A DNA stretch of 64,000 nucleotides from positions 459,135-523,134 of the forward strand of contig NZ_JAGFNP010000002.1 of NCBI RefSeq assembly GCF_017592475.1, in the 5' to 3' direction. Position 1 is the stretch's first letter. Every line of letters begins with the position of its first letter. The notes under the pieces were generated by a model, which was not told where the DNA came from, did no database searches, and saw nothing but the letters and a program-made list of their open reading frames with translations. This DNA is from Glycomyces niveus (GTDB lineage: Bacteria > Actinomycetota > Actinomycetes > Mycobacteriales > Micromonosporaceae). This document shows, in pieces, positions 51,434 to 60,380 of the stretch. The translations under genes and the position numbers were made by a program.

Positions 51434-53865
51434 CACGCCTCACCGCCTTCGGCGGCCGTCAGGAGCACGGCGGCCTCGGTGCGGGTCTTCGCGCCGAGTT
51501 TGCGCATGCCCGAACGGATGTGGGTCTCCACGGTCTCGGCGGTGATGCCCAGGATCTCGGCGATCCGCCGCGACGGGTGCCCCGAGGCGACATGGCGCAG
51601 CACTTCGCTCTCGCGGTCGGTCAGGCCGCCGCCGCCGCGCGCCGAGCGGCGGTCGCGGCGGATGTCGTGCTTGCGCAGGCCCCGGCGGGCGCGCCCGGCC
51701 AGGACGATCAGGCCGTGCTCGTCGGCGATCCGCTCGGCCGCTTCGAGGGCGGCGACGGCGGCCTTGGCGTCCCCGGCGTGCGCGGCCAGCGCGAGCAGGC
51801 AGCGGACCTGCTCGCGGGCGGCGAGGCCGTCCCAGGCGGTCGCGGCCTGCGCGAACGGGCCGGGGGCGGCTTTGTCCCAGGCGGCGAGGGTGGAGGCGAC
51901 GGGGACGGGCCAGGGGGTGGGTTCGGCGGCGACCGGTTCGGTGCCGGTGTCGTAGGCGATCCAGCGGCCGGTGATGTGGGCGAGGCCGCCGACCAGGCCC
52001 GGCCTGGCTTCGGGGGCTTCGGGTCCGGGCTGGCCGTCGAGCCAGGCGGTCTCGTGTTCGAGCCAGGCGACGAGGCCTTCCAGTGCGGCGGGCGCGTCTT
52101 TGAGGCGGGTGAGCCGGTTGCGGGCGGCGCCGAGGGCGCCGGTGTCGGCTTCGGCGAGGGCGATCGCGGCGTCGATGAGCGTGTCGGCGACCGCCGGGAG
52201 GGCGTGGTCGGCGAGGGACTGGGCGGCGGCGATGACGTTGTCCAGGCCCGTGCCGGACAGGACCAGGCACCAGGCGGCGGCGGCGAGGAACCGGGTCTGC
52301 CACGAGTAGGCGCCCGCGGCGCCGGCGCGGTCGGCCGCTTCGTGCGCGACCGCTTCGGCCTCGACGAGGCGGGCGGCGTCGGCGAGGGCGATGACGCGCG
52401 ACCAGGCGCACCAGAACGCGGTGGTGGTGTCGCCCGCGTCGCGGGCGAGCGCTTCGGCGAACGCGAGGGCGTCGGGATCGTCGCCGGCGAGGGCCGCGGC
52501 CAGGCCCGGGTGGGCCAGGTCGGGGTGGGCGTCGCGCAGCTCCGCCGCCAGCAGGTCCTTTTCGGACGGAGGGGCGGTGAGGAGGCGCAGCTGGTCGGTC
52601 TCGGGTCCGGCCGGGGCGGCGGCGAGGGCGGCGCGGGCCTGGGCGGTCTCGCCGAGGGCCAGCAGCGCCCAGGCGCGCGCGAGGGCGGTCTCGGGGCTGT
52701 CGCCGGCGCGGTCGAGGACGGCGAGCGCGGCGCGGGTGCGCCCGGCCGCGAGCGCGGCGCGGGCGGCGGCGACGGCGTGGGCCGGGTCGAGTTCGGCCGC
52801 GAGCAGGAGCGCTTCGGCTTTTGCTTGCGGCCCGGCGTGGTCGGCCGCTTCGAGGGCGGTGGCCAGGGCGCGGTCGGCGAGGCCGGCGGCGTGCGCGTGC
52901 CGGGCCGATTCGACGCCGAGGGTGGCGTCGGCCAGGTGCTCGTGCATCGCGAGGCGGGCGTCGCGTTCGAGGATGCCCGCGGCGACCTCGGCCATCCACG
53001 GGCTGGCGGCGCGCAGGTGGACGCCGTCGGGGACGGCGAGGCCGGCCTCGTGGAGGACCGCGGCGCCCTCGCCGAGGAGGCTGGGGTGGGCCGGGCGGCC
53101 CAGGAGCCCGAGCGCGGCCAGGGCCGTGCGGCCCGCCCGGGGCAGGTCGGCGATCGCGGCGGCCGCCGCGGCGGCCGGGTCGCCGGGGTTGTCCAGGTCG
53201 AGGTCCTCCTCGCCCGCGTCGAGGTGCGCGGCCCGCTTGGCCAGCGCGGTCAGGGCGAGGGGGTTGCCGCCGGCGCGGACGGTGAGCGCGGCGGCGCGGG
53301 CCGGGGGCAGCGCCGGGGCGGCCTCGGCGACGAGCCGGGCCGCTTCGGCGTCGGTCAGGTCAGGTACCGGGATGACGGTGGCGGCGGCGAGGAGCCGCTC
53401 CAGGGCGACTTCGCTGAGGCGGTTGGGGGTGCGCAGGGCGGCGGCGACCGGGAGGCGCTCGGCCAGGACCGGGAGGACGGCGAGGGTCGCCGCGTCGCAC
53501 CACTGGAGGTCGTCGATGACGAGCAGGCCGCCGCGGGTGCGCGAGTAGACCGCCTCGGCCAGCAGCGGCAGGTCGTCCGCGGGCATGCGCGCCCGCGTGG
53601 CGCGTTCGAGGGCGAGCGCGGGCGCGCCCGAGAGCATCGCCAGGCCCCCGCCGGCGTGCACGGGCCGTTTCGAGGCCTGCGCGAGCCGGTCGAGCAGGCG
53701 GGTGCGGCCGATGCCGGGAGGGCCGGTGACGACCACCAGGCCCGGGCCGGCCAGCGCCGCGGCCATCGCGTGGAGCGCGGCGTCGCGGTCGCCGCGGCCG
53801 GGTTCGGCGGGCACGGTGTCGACGCGCGGTCGGGCCAGACCGGGGGTGGGCGGCGGGGCGGCCAA
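51433..53865 (-). CDS. LAL-family LuxR regulator with AAA ATPase domain
   Basis: 810 aa. N-terminal STAND/AAA module: VVVTGPPGIGRTRLLDRLA (Walker A at about 48-55 with Arg in place of the usual Lys) and LLVIDDLQWCDAATLAVL (Walker B). A long TPR-like helical middle follows (about 300-740), then a C-terminal LuxR HTH (LTDRESEVLRHVASGHPSRRIAEILGITAETVETHIRSGMRKLGAKTRTEA). TTG start with AGGAG upstream. Divergent from the dynamin operon (179 bp), which is the plausible target. Confidence 0.85.
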   Translation of the reverse strand: MAAPPPTPGLARPRVDTVPAEPGRGDRDAALHAMAAALAGPGLVVVTGPPGIGRTRLLDRLAQASKRPVHAGGGLAMLSGAPALALERATRARMPADDLPLLAEAVYSRTRGGLLVIDDLQWCDAATLAVLPVLAERLPVAAALRTPNRLSEVALERLLAAATVIPVPDLTDAEAARLVAEAAPALPPARAAALTVRAGGNPLALTALAKRAAHLDAGEEDLDLDNPGDPAAAAAAAIADLPRAGRTALAALGLLGRPAHPSLLGEGAAVLHEAGLAVPDGVHLRAASPWMAEVAAGILERDARLAMHEHLADATLGVESARHAHAAGLADRALATALEAADHAGPQAKAEALLLAAELDPAHAVAAARAALAAGRTRAALAVLDRAGDSPETALARAWALLALGETAQARAALAAAPAGPETDQLRLLTAPPSEKDLLAAELRDAHPDLAHPGLAAALAGDDPDALAFAEALARDAGDTTTAFWCAWSRVIALADAARLVEAEAVAHEAADRAGAAGAYSWQTRFLAAAAWCLVLSGTGLDNVIAAAQSLADHALPAVADTLIDAAIALAEADTGALGAARNRLTRLKDAPAALEGLVAWLEHETAWLDGQPGPEAPEARPGLVGGLAHITGRWIAYDTGTEPVAAEPTPWPVPVASTLAAWDKAAPGPFAQAATAWDGLAAREQVRCLLALAAHAGDAKAAVAALEAAERIADEHGLIVLAGRARRGLRKHDIRRDRRSARGGGGLTDRESEVLRHVASGHPSRRIAEILGITAETVETHIRSGMRKLGAKTRTEAAVLLTAAEGGEA

Positions 53866-54044
53866 AGTGGGGGCTCCTAACGCTGTGGCACGAATGGGGG
53901 AGGCGGCCGGGCGGCTGCGGTTTGTATCGTCGTCTTGTCGACGGAACGCCGACGCCTCTCATGATATTGCGGAACCTTCGATGCCGCAGACCGGCGTCGG
54001 CGGCCGGGTGCCGAGGGAACGATGGAGAGGGCGGACGCGGGAGC
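53866..54044. promoter_or_regulatory. Divergent promoter region of the LAL regulator and dynamin operon
   Basis: Rightward, TATCGT at 53925-53930 is a candidate -10. Leftward, TATCAT (minus strand, near 53964-53959) is one. No clear shared palindrome was found by eye. Both units start here, so regulators could control both. Confidence 0.4.
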
Positions 54045-55535
54045 ATGGTGGCAGGGCAACTCACCACGAGTGTGGCGGGCATGTGCGAAGAGCTGGCCGG
54101 CAAGGTCAGCAGCGCGTCTCGCCCCGTGGTCGAGGAGGTGGCCTCCCGGCTCGGGCAGCCGCTGCGCGTCGCGGTCGCCGGGCGCTTGAAGGCCGGGAAG
54201 TCCACGCTGGTCAACGCGTTGATCGGGCGGCGGGTCGCGCCGACGGCGGCGGGCGAGTGCACGCGCGTGGTGACCCAGTTCCGGTACGGGCCGGCCGACC
54301 GGGTCGACGTCGTGGCCCGCAACGGCACCAAGCACGCGGTCCCGTTGGACGCCAACGGAATGATCCCCACCACGCTGCCGATCCCCGCCGACGAGGCGGC
54401 CATGATCGACGTGCAGCTGTCCTCGGACCGGTTGCGGGACTTGACCGTGGTCGACACGCCCGGTCTGCAGTCGGTCAACACCGACATCTCCGACGCGGCC
54501 CGCGAGATGCTGTTCGCCGCGCCGATCGCCGACGACGTCGACGACGACTCCCGCGCCGCGGTCGAGTCCGCCGAGGCGATCATCTACGTGTTCACCCAGC
54601 AGGTCCGCGCCGACGACGTCGAAGCGCTCGAGGCGTTCTCGAAGGCCTCCCAGCAGCTCTCGTCCTCCCCCATGAACGCGCTGGGCCTGTACAACAAGGC
54701 CGACAAGCTCGCCCCCGGGCCCGGCCAGGACCCCTGGCCGGTCGCGGGCCCCATCGCCGGGGACCAGGCCGCCGTGCTGCGCCGCGCGGTGTGCGACGTC
54801 GTCCCCGTCGTCGGGCTCCTCGCCGAGACCGCCGAAGCCGGGCTCCTGACCGCCGCCGACTGCGAGGCGCTGCGCACCCTCGCCGGGCTCGACGAGTCCA
54901 AGCGGGCGCTCATGCTCGCCTCGGCGGGCCTGTTCCTGTCCACTGAGGGCCCGGTCGACCAGCACCAGCGCCAGCGCCTGCTGGAGCGGCTCGACCTGTA
55001 CGGCATCCACTTCGCGATCGCGCACCTGAGCGCCAACCCGCACCTGGCCACCGGCGAGCTCGTGCGGCTGCTGTTCGCCGCCTCGGGGTTCCCGCGCCTG
55101 CGCACCACGCTGCACCAGATCTTCGGGGTCCGCGCCGACGTCATCAAGGCCGGGTGGGCCCTGGGCCGGCTCGACGCGGCCGCCGCCTCCGGGCCCGCGG
55201 CCGACCGCGACCTGCTGCGCGGCGCGGTCGAGTCGATCGTCGCCCGCCCCGAGTACCACCGGCTGCCCCTGTTGGAGGCGGCCGCGCAAGTCACCACCGG
55301 GCAGGTCGCCCTGCCCGAGGCCATGGAGGCCGAAGTCGCGCGCCTGGCGCTGACCGACGACGCCGGCGTCGTCCTCGGCCTGCCCGGCGAAGCCCGCCCC
55401 CAGCTGCGCCGCGCCGCGATCGAGGCCGCCGCGCGCTGGCGGGCCTTCGCCAACGGCGGCGCCACCCCGTCCCAGGCGCGGGTGGCGAACGTGGTGCATC
55501 GTGGTTTCCATCTACTCGCCCAGCGGCTCGGATGA
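54045..55535 (+). CDS. Dynamin-like GTPase A
   Basis: 496 aa. GTPase motifs: G1 GRLKAGKS (46-53), G2 region PTAAGECTRVVTQFRYG, G3 DTPG (137-140), G4 NKAD (217-220). A mostly helical C-terminal half (about 240-496) fits the stalk of bacterial dynamin-like proteins; no clear membrane segment is present. Dynamins reshape membranes using GTP; mycobacterial IniA/IniC are relatives. ATG 54045 is chosen, GTG 54048 equally possible. It is followed by a GrpE-like gene and a second dynamin. Confidence 0.85.
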   Translation: MVAGQLTTSVAGMCEELAGKVSSASRPVVEEVASRLGQPLRVAVAGRLKAGKSTLVNALIGRRVAPTAAGECTRVVTQFRYGPADRVDVVARNGTKHAVPLDANGMIPTTLPIPADEAAMIDVQLSSDRLRDLTVVDTPGLQSVNTDISDAAREMLFAAPIADDVDDDSRAAVESAEAIIYVFTQQVRADDVEALEAFSKASQQLSSSPMNALGLYNKADKLAPGPGQDPWPVAGPIAGDQAAVLRRAVCDVVPVVGLLAETAEAGLLTAADCEALRTLAGLDESKRALMLASAGLFLSTEGPVDQHQRQRLLERLDLYGIHFAIAHLSANPHLATGELVRLLFAASGFPRLRTTLHQIFGVRADVIKAGWALGRLDAAAASGPAADRDLLRGAVESIVARPEYHRLPLLEAAAQVTTGQVALPEAMEAEVARLALTDDAGVVLGLPGEARPQLRRAAIEAAARWRAFANGGATPSQARVANVVHRGFHLLAQRLG

Positions 55536-55576
55536 GCCCCCACCCCGCGACACCTGCACGACCGAAGGAGAGCAAA

Positions 55577-56155
55577 GTGACGAATCGACTCGGCGGACCG
55601 CTGGTGGGAGCCCTCGTGGGCCTCGCCGCCGCCGGCCTGGGCGCGGTGTTCCTCACCGACGAGTTCGATCCGATGACCCTGGCCGTCGCGGCCGGGTCGG
55701 TCGTCGTCGCCGCCGTCGTGGCCGTCCTCACCGGACGCTCCATCAACCCCGCCCCGGCGGCCCCCGCGGCGCCGCCGGTCTCCGGCGTCCCGTTCACCCC
55801 CGCCCCCTCGGGCGCGATCCCGGTGCAGCAGCTGCAGGCCCCGGCGCAGGCCGCGCAGGCCATGACCGACCGCAACGCCCTGGTCGAGGCGTGCATCTGG
55901 ATGCGGGACCGCGCCACCTCCCCCGCGCTCGCCCAGCACCTGGACGGCGCGTTCGCGAAAGTCGGCGTGAGCCAGGTAGACGCGACCGGGCAGCGGTTCG
56001 ACCCGGCCGTGCACGAAGCCGGCGGCACGGTCGCGGCCGGCTCCCCGGCCGAGGACGGCATCATCGCCCGCACCGAGCAGATCGGCTACACCGACCGCGG
56101 CCGCCTCCTGCGCCACCCCATCGTCACCGTCTACCGCGGCCAGGTGCGGGCATGA
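55577..56155 (+). CDS. GrpE-like membrane protein
   Basis: 192 aa. Two N-terminal hydrophobic segments (about 7-26 and 33-52), a Pro/Ala linker, then a C-terminal part resembling the GrpE head domain: FDPAVHEAGGTVAAGSPAEDGIIARTEQIGYTDRGRLLRHPIVTVYRG (compare F-D-P-x-x-H-E-A and G-Y-x-x-x-x-R-x-L-R-x-A-x-V-x-V of GrpE). The long GrpE coiled coil is replaced by membrane helices. GTG start with GAAGGAG upstream. Predicted nucleotide-exchange or Hsp70-partner role at the membrane is inference. Confidence 0.7.
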   Translation: MTNRLGGPLVGALVGLAAAGLGAVFLTDEFDPMTLAVAAGSVVVAAVVAVLTGRSINPAPAAPAAPPVSGVPFTPAPSGAIPVQQLQAPAQAAQAMTDRNALVEACIWMRDRATSPALAQHLDGAFAKVGVSQVDATGQRFDPAVHEAGGTVAAGSPAEDGIIARTEQIGYTDRGRLLRHPIVTVYRGQVRA

Positions 56156-58077
56156 CCGACACCGCCACCCCGCCGCCGGCCGCGAAACCCGCCGCCGCCC
56201 CGGTCAAGAAGGCCGCCGCGACCCCCGCGAAGCCGAACCCGGCCCAGCAGATCCACAAGCTGTGCGCCCGCGCCGCCAAGGCCGGCAACGCCTCGCTGCG
56301 GACAGTGGACGCCAAGGCCGCCGCCGAGGTCGACGAGGTCGCGCGCTGGCAGCCCGACAAGCCCGTCGCGGTGGTCGTCGGTGAGACCAAGCGCGGCAAG
56401 TCGTCGCTGGTGAACGCCCTCCTCGGCATGCCCGGTCTGTCCCCTGTGGACGCCCAGGTGGCGACGACGGCGTACCTGGAGTTCGCGTGGGCCGAGCAGG
56501 CGTCGGTGCGCGCCTGGCAGCCCGGCGCCGCCGACCCGATGCTGCTGGGCGTGGGCGACCTGCGCAACTGGGCGACCCGGCTGGGCACCATGCCCCCGGG
56601 CATGGTCCCGCCCCGGCGCATGCTCGTGGGCCACCCCTCGGCGCTGCTCAAGCACATGTCCGTGGTCGACACGCCCGGCACGGGCGGGCTCGACCCCGAC
56701 CACGCGCAGATCGCCCTCGAAGCGGTCGCGCGCGCCACCTGCCTCATCATGGTCACCGACGCCTCGTCGCCGATGGCCAAGACCGAACTGGACTTCCTCA
56801 CCGAGGCCTCCAAGCGCGTCAACTTCGTCGTGTTCGCCCTGACCAAGACCGACACCTACCCCGGGTGGCGCACGGTCATGGAGGAGAACCGGTCGCTGAT
56901 CGAGGCGCACGCGCCCCGCTTCCGCAACGCCCCGCACTACCCGGTCTCGGCGATGCTCGCCGAACACGCCCTCAACTCCACCGGCCCCACCCGCCAGGCC
57001 CTGGCGAAAGAGTCCGGGATCGGGAAGATGCAGCGGGCCCTGGTCAAGGTCGCCACCGCCGGCAAGGCCCTCGTGGCGGCGAACGTGGTGCGCGCGGTGC
57101 GCACCGAGTTCCAGCGCCTCGCCGTCTCCGCGGCCGCCGACATGAAGGCCTACGACCCCGACCCCGAGGCGGCCAACCGCCTCAAGGAGGAGAAGAAGCA
57201 GGCCCTGGCGTCGCGGCGCACCGAGACGAAGAAGGCGAACCTCGCCCTGCGCGTGGAGACCCAGCGGGCCAAGATCGAAGTCCAGGGCCGCCTGCGCACC
57301 CACCTGCAGGAACTCGAAGAAGCGCTCCTGGACGAGGTCGAGAAGGCCAACAAGGCCGCCCTCGAATCGCTGCCCAACCGCGTCGACATCGCCCTGCAGG
57401 GCATCGCCGCGCGCCTCTCGGGCGAGCTGCACCAGCGGTTCGTGCTCCTGGCCGAACGCGTGCTGCGGCAGGTGTTCAACGACGACGAGCTGCGCCAGGC
57501 CACCAACTCGATCTCCGCGGGCCTGCGCACGGCCGCCTCCGGGCGGGCCCGGCGCGGCGACAACTCCGACGGCGCGCTCCTCGTGGCCTCCTCGGCCGGT
57601 GTGGCGATGATGGCCGGACGCGCGGTCACCATGGGCGCGGGCGCGATCGGCCTGGGCGCCGTCGCCGGCGTCGGGGCCATCGCCCTGACCGCCTCCGGTG
57701 TCGGCATCGGCCTCGCCGCCGCCGCGTTCCTGCTGTACCGCAGGAAGATCCAGGGCAACCGGCAGGCCGCGAAGCAGTGGATCCAGCGCGTCATCGCCGA
57801 AGCCCGCGCGAACCTCAACGAGGAGATCAGCTTCCGCTTCACCGAGGTCGAGTTCGTCTTCAACTCCACCCTGGACGACGCCCTCGAGCGGCGCGCCGCC
57901 GAGTTCGACGCCCGGATCTCGGCCGCCGAGAACGCCCAGAAGGCCGACCAGGCCGCCCGCGCCAAGAAGCAGGCGGCGCTCAAGCAGCGCCGCGACTCCA
58001 TGGCCGCCAAGGTCAAACAGCTCGACGAGGTGCTGGCCAAGGCCCGCACCCTCGTCCCCGGCGAGGAGGATGCGTGA
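56152..58077 (+). CDS. Dynamin-like GTPase B
   Basis: 641 aa. A Lys/Ala/Pro-rich N-terminus (1-30), then G1 GETKRGKS (77-84), G3 DTPG (173-176), G4 TKTD (231-234). A helical stalk with strong coiled coil (about 345-420, EEKKQALASRRTETKKANL), a glycine-rich hydrophobic hairpin (about 474-531, GVAMMAGRAVTMGAGAIGLGAVAGVGAIALTASGVGIGLAAAAFLLY-type) likely inserted in the membrane, and a second helical arm. The layout is that of bacterial membrane-fusion/fission dynamins. Translationally coupled by ATGA to the GrpE-like gene. Confidence 0.88.
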   Translation: MTDTATPPPAAKPAAAPVKKAAATPAKPNPAQQIHKLCARAAKAGNASLRTVDAKAAAEVDEVARWQPDKPVAVVVGETKRGKSSLVNALLGMPGLSPVDAQVATTAYLEFAWAEQASVRAWQPGAADPMLLGVGDLRNWATRLGTMPPGMVPPRRMLVGHPSALLKHMSVVDTPGTGGLDPDHAQIALEAVARATCLIMVTDASSPMAKTELDFLTEASKRVNFVVFALTKTDTYPGWRTVMEENRSLIEAHAPRFRNAPHYPVSAMLAEHALNSTGPTRQALAKESGIGKMQRALVKVATAGKALVAANVVRAVRTEFQRLAVSAAADMKAYDPDPEAANRLKEEKKQALASRRTETKKANLALRVETQRAKIEVQGRLRTHLQELEEALLDEVEKANKAALESLPNRVDIALQGIAARLSGELHQRFVLLAERVLRQVFNDDELRQATNSISAGLRTAASGRARRGDNSDGALLVASSAGVAMMAGRAVTMGAGAIGLGAVAGVGAIALTASGVGIGLAAAAFLLYRRKIQGNRQAAKQWIQRVIAEARANLNEEISFRFTEVEFVFNSTLDDALERRAAEFDARISAAENAQKADQAARAKKQAALKQRRDSMAAKVKQLDEVLAKARTLVPGEEDA

Positions 58078-58568
58078 TGGATGAGTTCGACGCCTTCGAT
58101 CCCGAAGGCAACGCGGACTTCGACGCCGGCGACCTCGACGACGGCGCGGACGCCCCCGCATTGGACGAGTTCGACGACGGCGAGGTTCCCGGCGAGGACG
58201 ACCTCGACGCGTTCGCCTTCGACGGCGACGAGGCCGAGTTCGACGACGACGCCCTCGACGAGTTCGAATACGAGGCCGACGACACCGAAGCGGACGAGGC
58301 CGCGGGCGGCGACGAGGCCCCCTATGCGGCCACCTACGAGGACCTCCTCGTCGACGAGGCCGACAACCCGCCGAGCTTCCCGCCCGAACTCGACCTCGAC
58401 GTCCCTGAGCCGGTCGACGGCTACCCGTGGGTCGACCTGGACGTGCTCGGCTCGGCCGAAGCCGAGCCGTGGGTCAACGCCGGCAGCACCGTCGAGGCCT
58501 CCGAGTACGCTATCGCCGACGTCGACGACCCGGCCGCCTCCGCGCTCGCCCGCTTCTGGCAGGGCTAG
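58077..58568 (+). CDS. Strongly acidic protein of the dynamin operon
   Basis: 163 aa. The first 110 residues are Asp/Glu-rich with repeated DxFD and DEFD-like phrases (DEFDAFDPEGN, LDEFDDGEVPGEDDLDAFAFDGD). The remainder is less charged, with PPELDLDVPEPVDGYPWVDLDVLG and a C-terminal ALARFWQG. Mostly disordered by composition; it may be an adaptor or charge partner for the basic regions of the GTPases. It starts inside the dynamin B stop codon (TGATG). No family recognised. Confidence 0.75.
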   Translation: MDEFDAFDPEGNADFDAGDLDDGADAPALDEFDDGEVPGEDDLDAFAFDGDEAEFDDDALDEFEYEADDTEADEAAGGDEAPYAATYEDLLVDEADNPPSFPPELDLDVPEPVDGYPWVDLDVLGSAEAEPWVNAGSTVEASEYAIADVDDPAASALARFWQG

Positions 58569-59032
58569 GGTCGGCGCGCCCGGCAGCCGCCGACCCGGCC
58601 ACCGCAGCAACCGCGGCCGGTGCCGCGCCCGATGCGGGCGCGGCACCGGCCGCGCCGCGTCCCCCCTCGCGCTCCGGCAAAGACGGCGGGCGTATCCGCG
58701 CACTGTCCGATGTCGCCTTCGCCTGAGCGTGCGCAATGGCCGCTGAATGGGACACGGCGCGGCGCGGACGGACCCCTTTGGCCGATAAGAAAACGCATGC
58801 CCCGGCGGGCGACGTGCGCACCGGCGCGCCCGATGCCGCAATGGGACTCCACAGTGGCGCCCCCACGGTCGCGGCGTCGACCGAATGCGACGGATCGGTG
58901 GAAAAATGTCGGACCTGACGACACCCGAAGCGGCAATGCGGCGGTAGATTGACTCCATTACCGTCGAGACCGACGCCCGCCTCCCCTCTCGGGCACCGGC
59001 CCGTCCCCGCACGATCGACCGGGAGCCGCGTG
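58569..59032. other. 464-bp gap between the acidic protein and the J-domain gene
   Basis: Holds two hairpins (58568-58596 and 58613-58653) and a likely promoter -10 TAGATT at 58944-58949, some 80 bases before the J-domain gene. Short open frames have no convincing coding character. A separate transcript for the J-domain gene is likely. Confidence 0.5.
58613..58653. terminator. Perfect 19-bp hairpin after the dynamin operon
   Basis: Arms 58613-58631 and 58635-58653 are exact complements with an ATG loop. A weaker 9-bp hairpin (58568-58576/58588-58596) precedes it. No T tract. Confidence 0.7.
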
Positions 59033-60295
59033 GTGAACGAACCAGACCACTACCGCGTCCTCGGGGTGAGCCCGCAGGCGCCCAAGGCCGACATCCAAGC
59101 GGCCTACCGCCGCCGGCTGCGCGAGACCCACCCCGACCGCGGCGGCGACGAGGACGAGTTCCACCTCGTCCAAGGCGCCTGGGAGACACTCTCCCACCCA
59201 GGGCTGCGCCGCGAGTACGACCTGCTGCGCTTCGGGCGGCGCGCCGCCCGCCGCTACGGCAAGGCCGCCGCCAAACCGTCCCACCGCAAAGTCCGCGGCT
59301 GGAACGTCGCCCCCGCGCCGGCCCCGGCCGCGCAGGCCTTCTCCACCGAAGGCGCGCTCGTCGCCGTCCCCTGGCACGCCCGGCTGCGCCTGACCCGGCC
59401 CGTCCACCGGCCCTCGGTATGGACCGCCGCCGCGGCCTTCGCCGCGCTCGCCGCCGTGTGGGTCTTCTGCGGCCTGGGCTACCTCGGGCAGGCCCTCGCC
59501 GCCGACGGCTGGCTGTTCCTGGCCCTGGCCATCCCCGTCACGATCGCCGTCGCCATCATCGTCCTCGTCCAGACCAGCAGGGCCCTGCGGCGCCGGCCCG
59601 ACACGGCCCCGAACCCGCCCACCGGGCGGCTGGTCATCGCGTTCCTGTTCGCCGCCGCCGTCATCTGGGTCGCCGGGCTCGCCACCCCGTGGGGGTGGGC
59701 GCTGGGCGTGTACATGCTCACCGGCACCGCCCTGGCGTGGACGGTGAAGCGGCTGCGCTACACGCTCGCGCTGCGCCGCTCCGTCGGCGGGGCCCTGCGC
59801 CAGTTCAACGCGTTCGGTCCCGCGGGCACCCGCCCCAAAGCCGACCGGTCCACCGGCAAGCTCCTGCGCGAAGTCCTCACCAACCTGCCCGCCGCGCGGC
59901 TGTTCGTGGCACTGCCGGTGGACATGGAGACGCGCGTGCCGCACGCGATCGTCTGCGGCGACCGCATCGCGCTGCTGTGCGCCCCGGTCGGCCGCGAGAG
60001 CTTCGACGTCGACTCGGTCGACCTCCCCGAAGCGGTCAAAGCCCTCGACGCAGCCCTGCCGGACGCGAACGTGCAGGGCTGGGTGCTGTGGCCGACCCTG
60101 CCCGAGACCGCCCGCGCCGGCGAGACCGAAGCCGTCCACGACGTCGCCGTCGCCCAGGCCGCCGCCGACATCGGGCTGTGGCTCGCCGCCGCCGGCTCGG
60201 TCTACGACCTGCCGGTGCTCCAGTCGCTGCGGATGCGCCTGGCCGCCGTCCCGGCCCCCCGCACGGGCGACCGGACACCCGCCGTGCGCTCCTGA
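59033..60295 (+). CDS. J-domain membrane protein (DnaJ-like)
   Basis: 420 aa. N-terminal J domain (4-65) with DHYRVLGVSPQAPKADIQAAYRRRL and HPD at 33-35 (THPDRGG). Four hydrophobic helices in the middle (about 125-250). C-terminal soluble domain (about 270-405; LLREVLTNLPAARLFVALPVD, PHAIVCGDRIALLCAPVG), slightly reminiscent of NERD-like domains but unproven. GTG 59033 is chosen with GGGAG seven bases upstream; the adjacent GTG 59030 is possible. The J domain should stimulate an Hsp70 ATPase; none is encoded in the window. Confidence 0.8.
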   Translation: MNEPDHYRVLGVSPQAPKADIQAAYRRRLRETHPDRGGDEDEFHLVQGAWETLSHPGLRREYDLLRFGRRAARRYGKAAAKPSHRKVRGWNVAPAPAPAAQAFSTEGALVAVPWHARLRLTRPVHRPSVWTAAAAFAALAAVWVFCGLGYLGQALAADGWLFLALAIPVTIAVAIIVLVQTSRALRRRPDTAPNPPTGRLVIAFLFAAAVIWVAGLATPWGWALGVYMLTGTALAWTVKRLRYTLALRRSVGGALRQFNAFGPAGTRPKADRSTGKLLREVLTNLPAARLFVALPVDMETRVPHAIVCGDRIALLCAPVGRESFDVDSVDLPEAVKALDAALPDANVQGWVLWPTLPETARAGETEAVHDVAVAQAAADIGLWLAAAGSVYDLPVLQSLRMRLAAVPAPRTGDRTPAVRS

Positions 60296-60380
60296 AACCC
60301 GTACCGCCGCAGCGTAACCGCACTGTCCGTGAGCAATCGCACCCTCCACACCGGCGCGTGACGCCAGTACAGTGCAGGCT

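Noticed and set aside
58081..58746. Thr/Pro-rich 221-aa frame overlapping the acidic protein
   Set aside because: It is a frame-shifted reading of the Asp/Glu-rich gene, which itself is translationally coupled to dynamin B.
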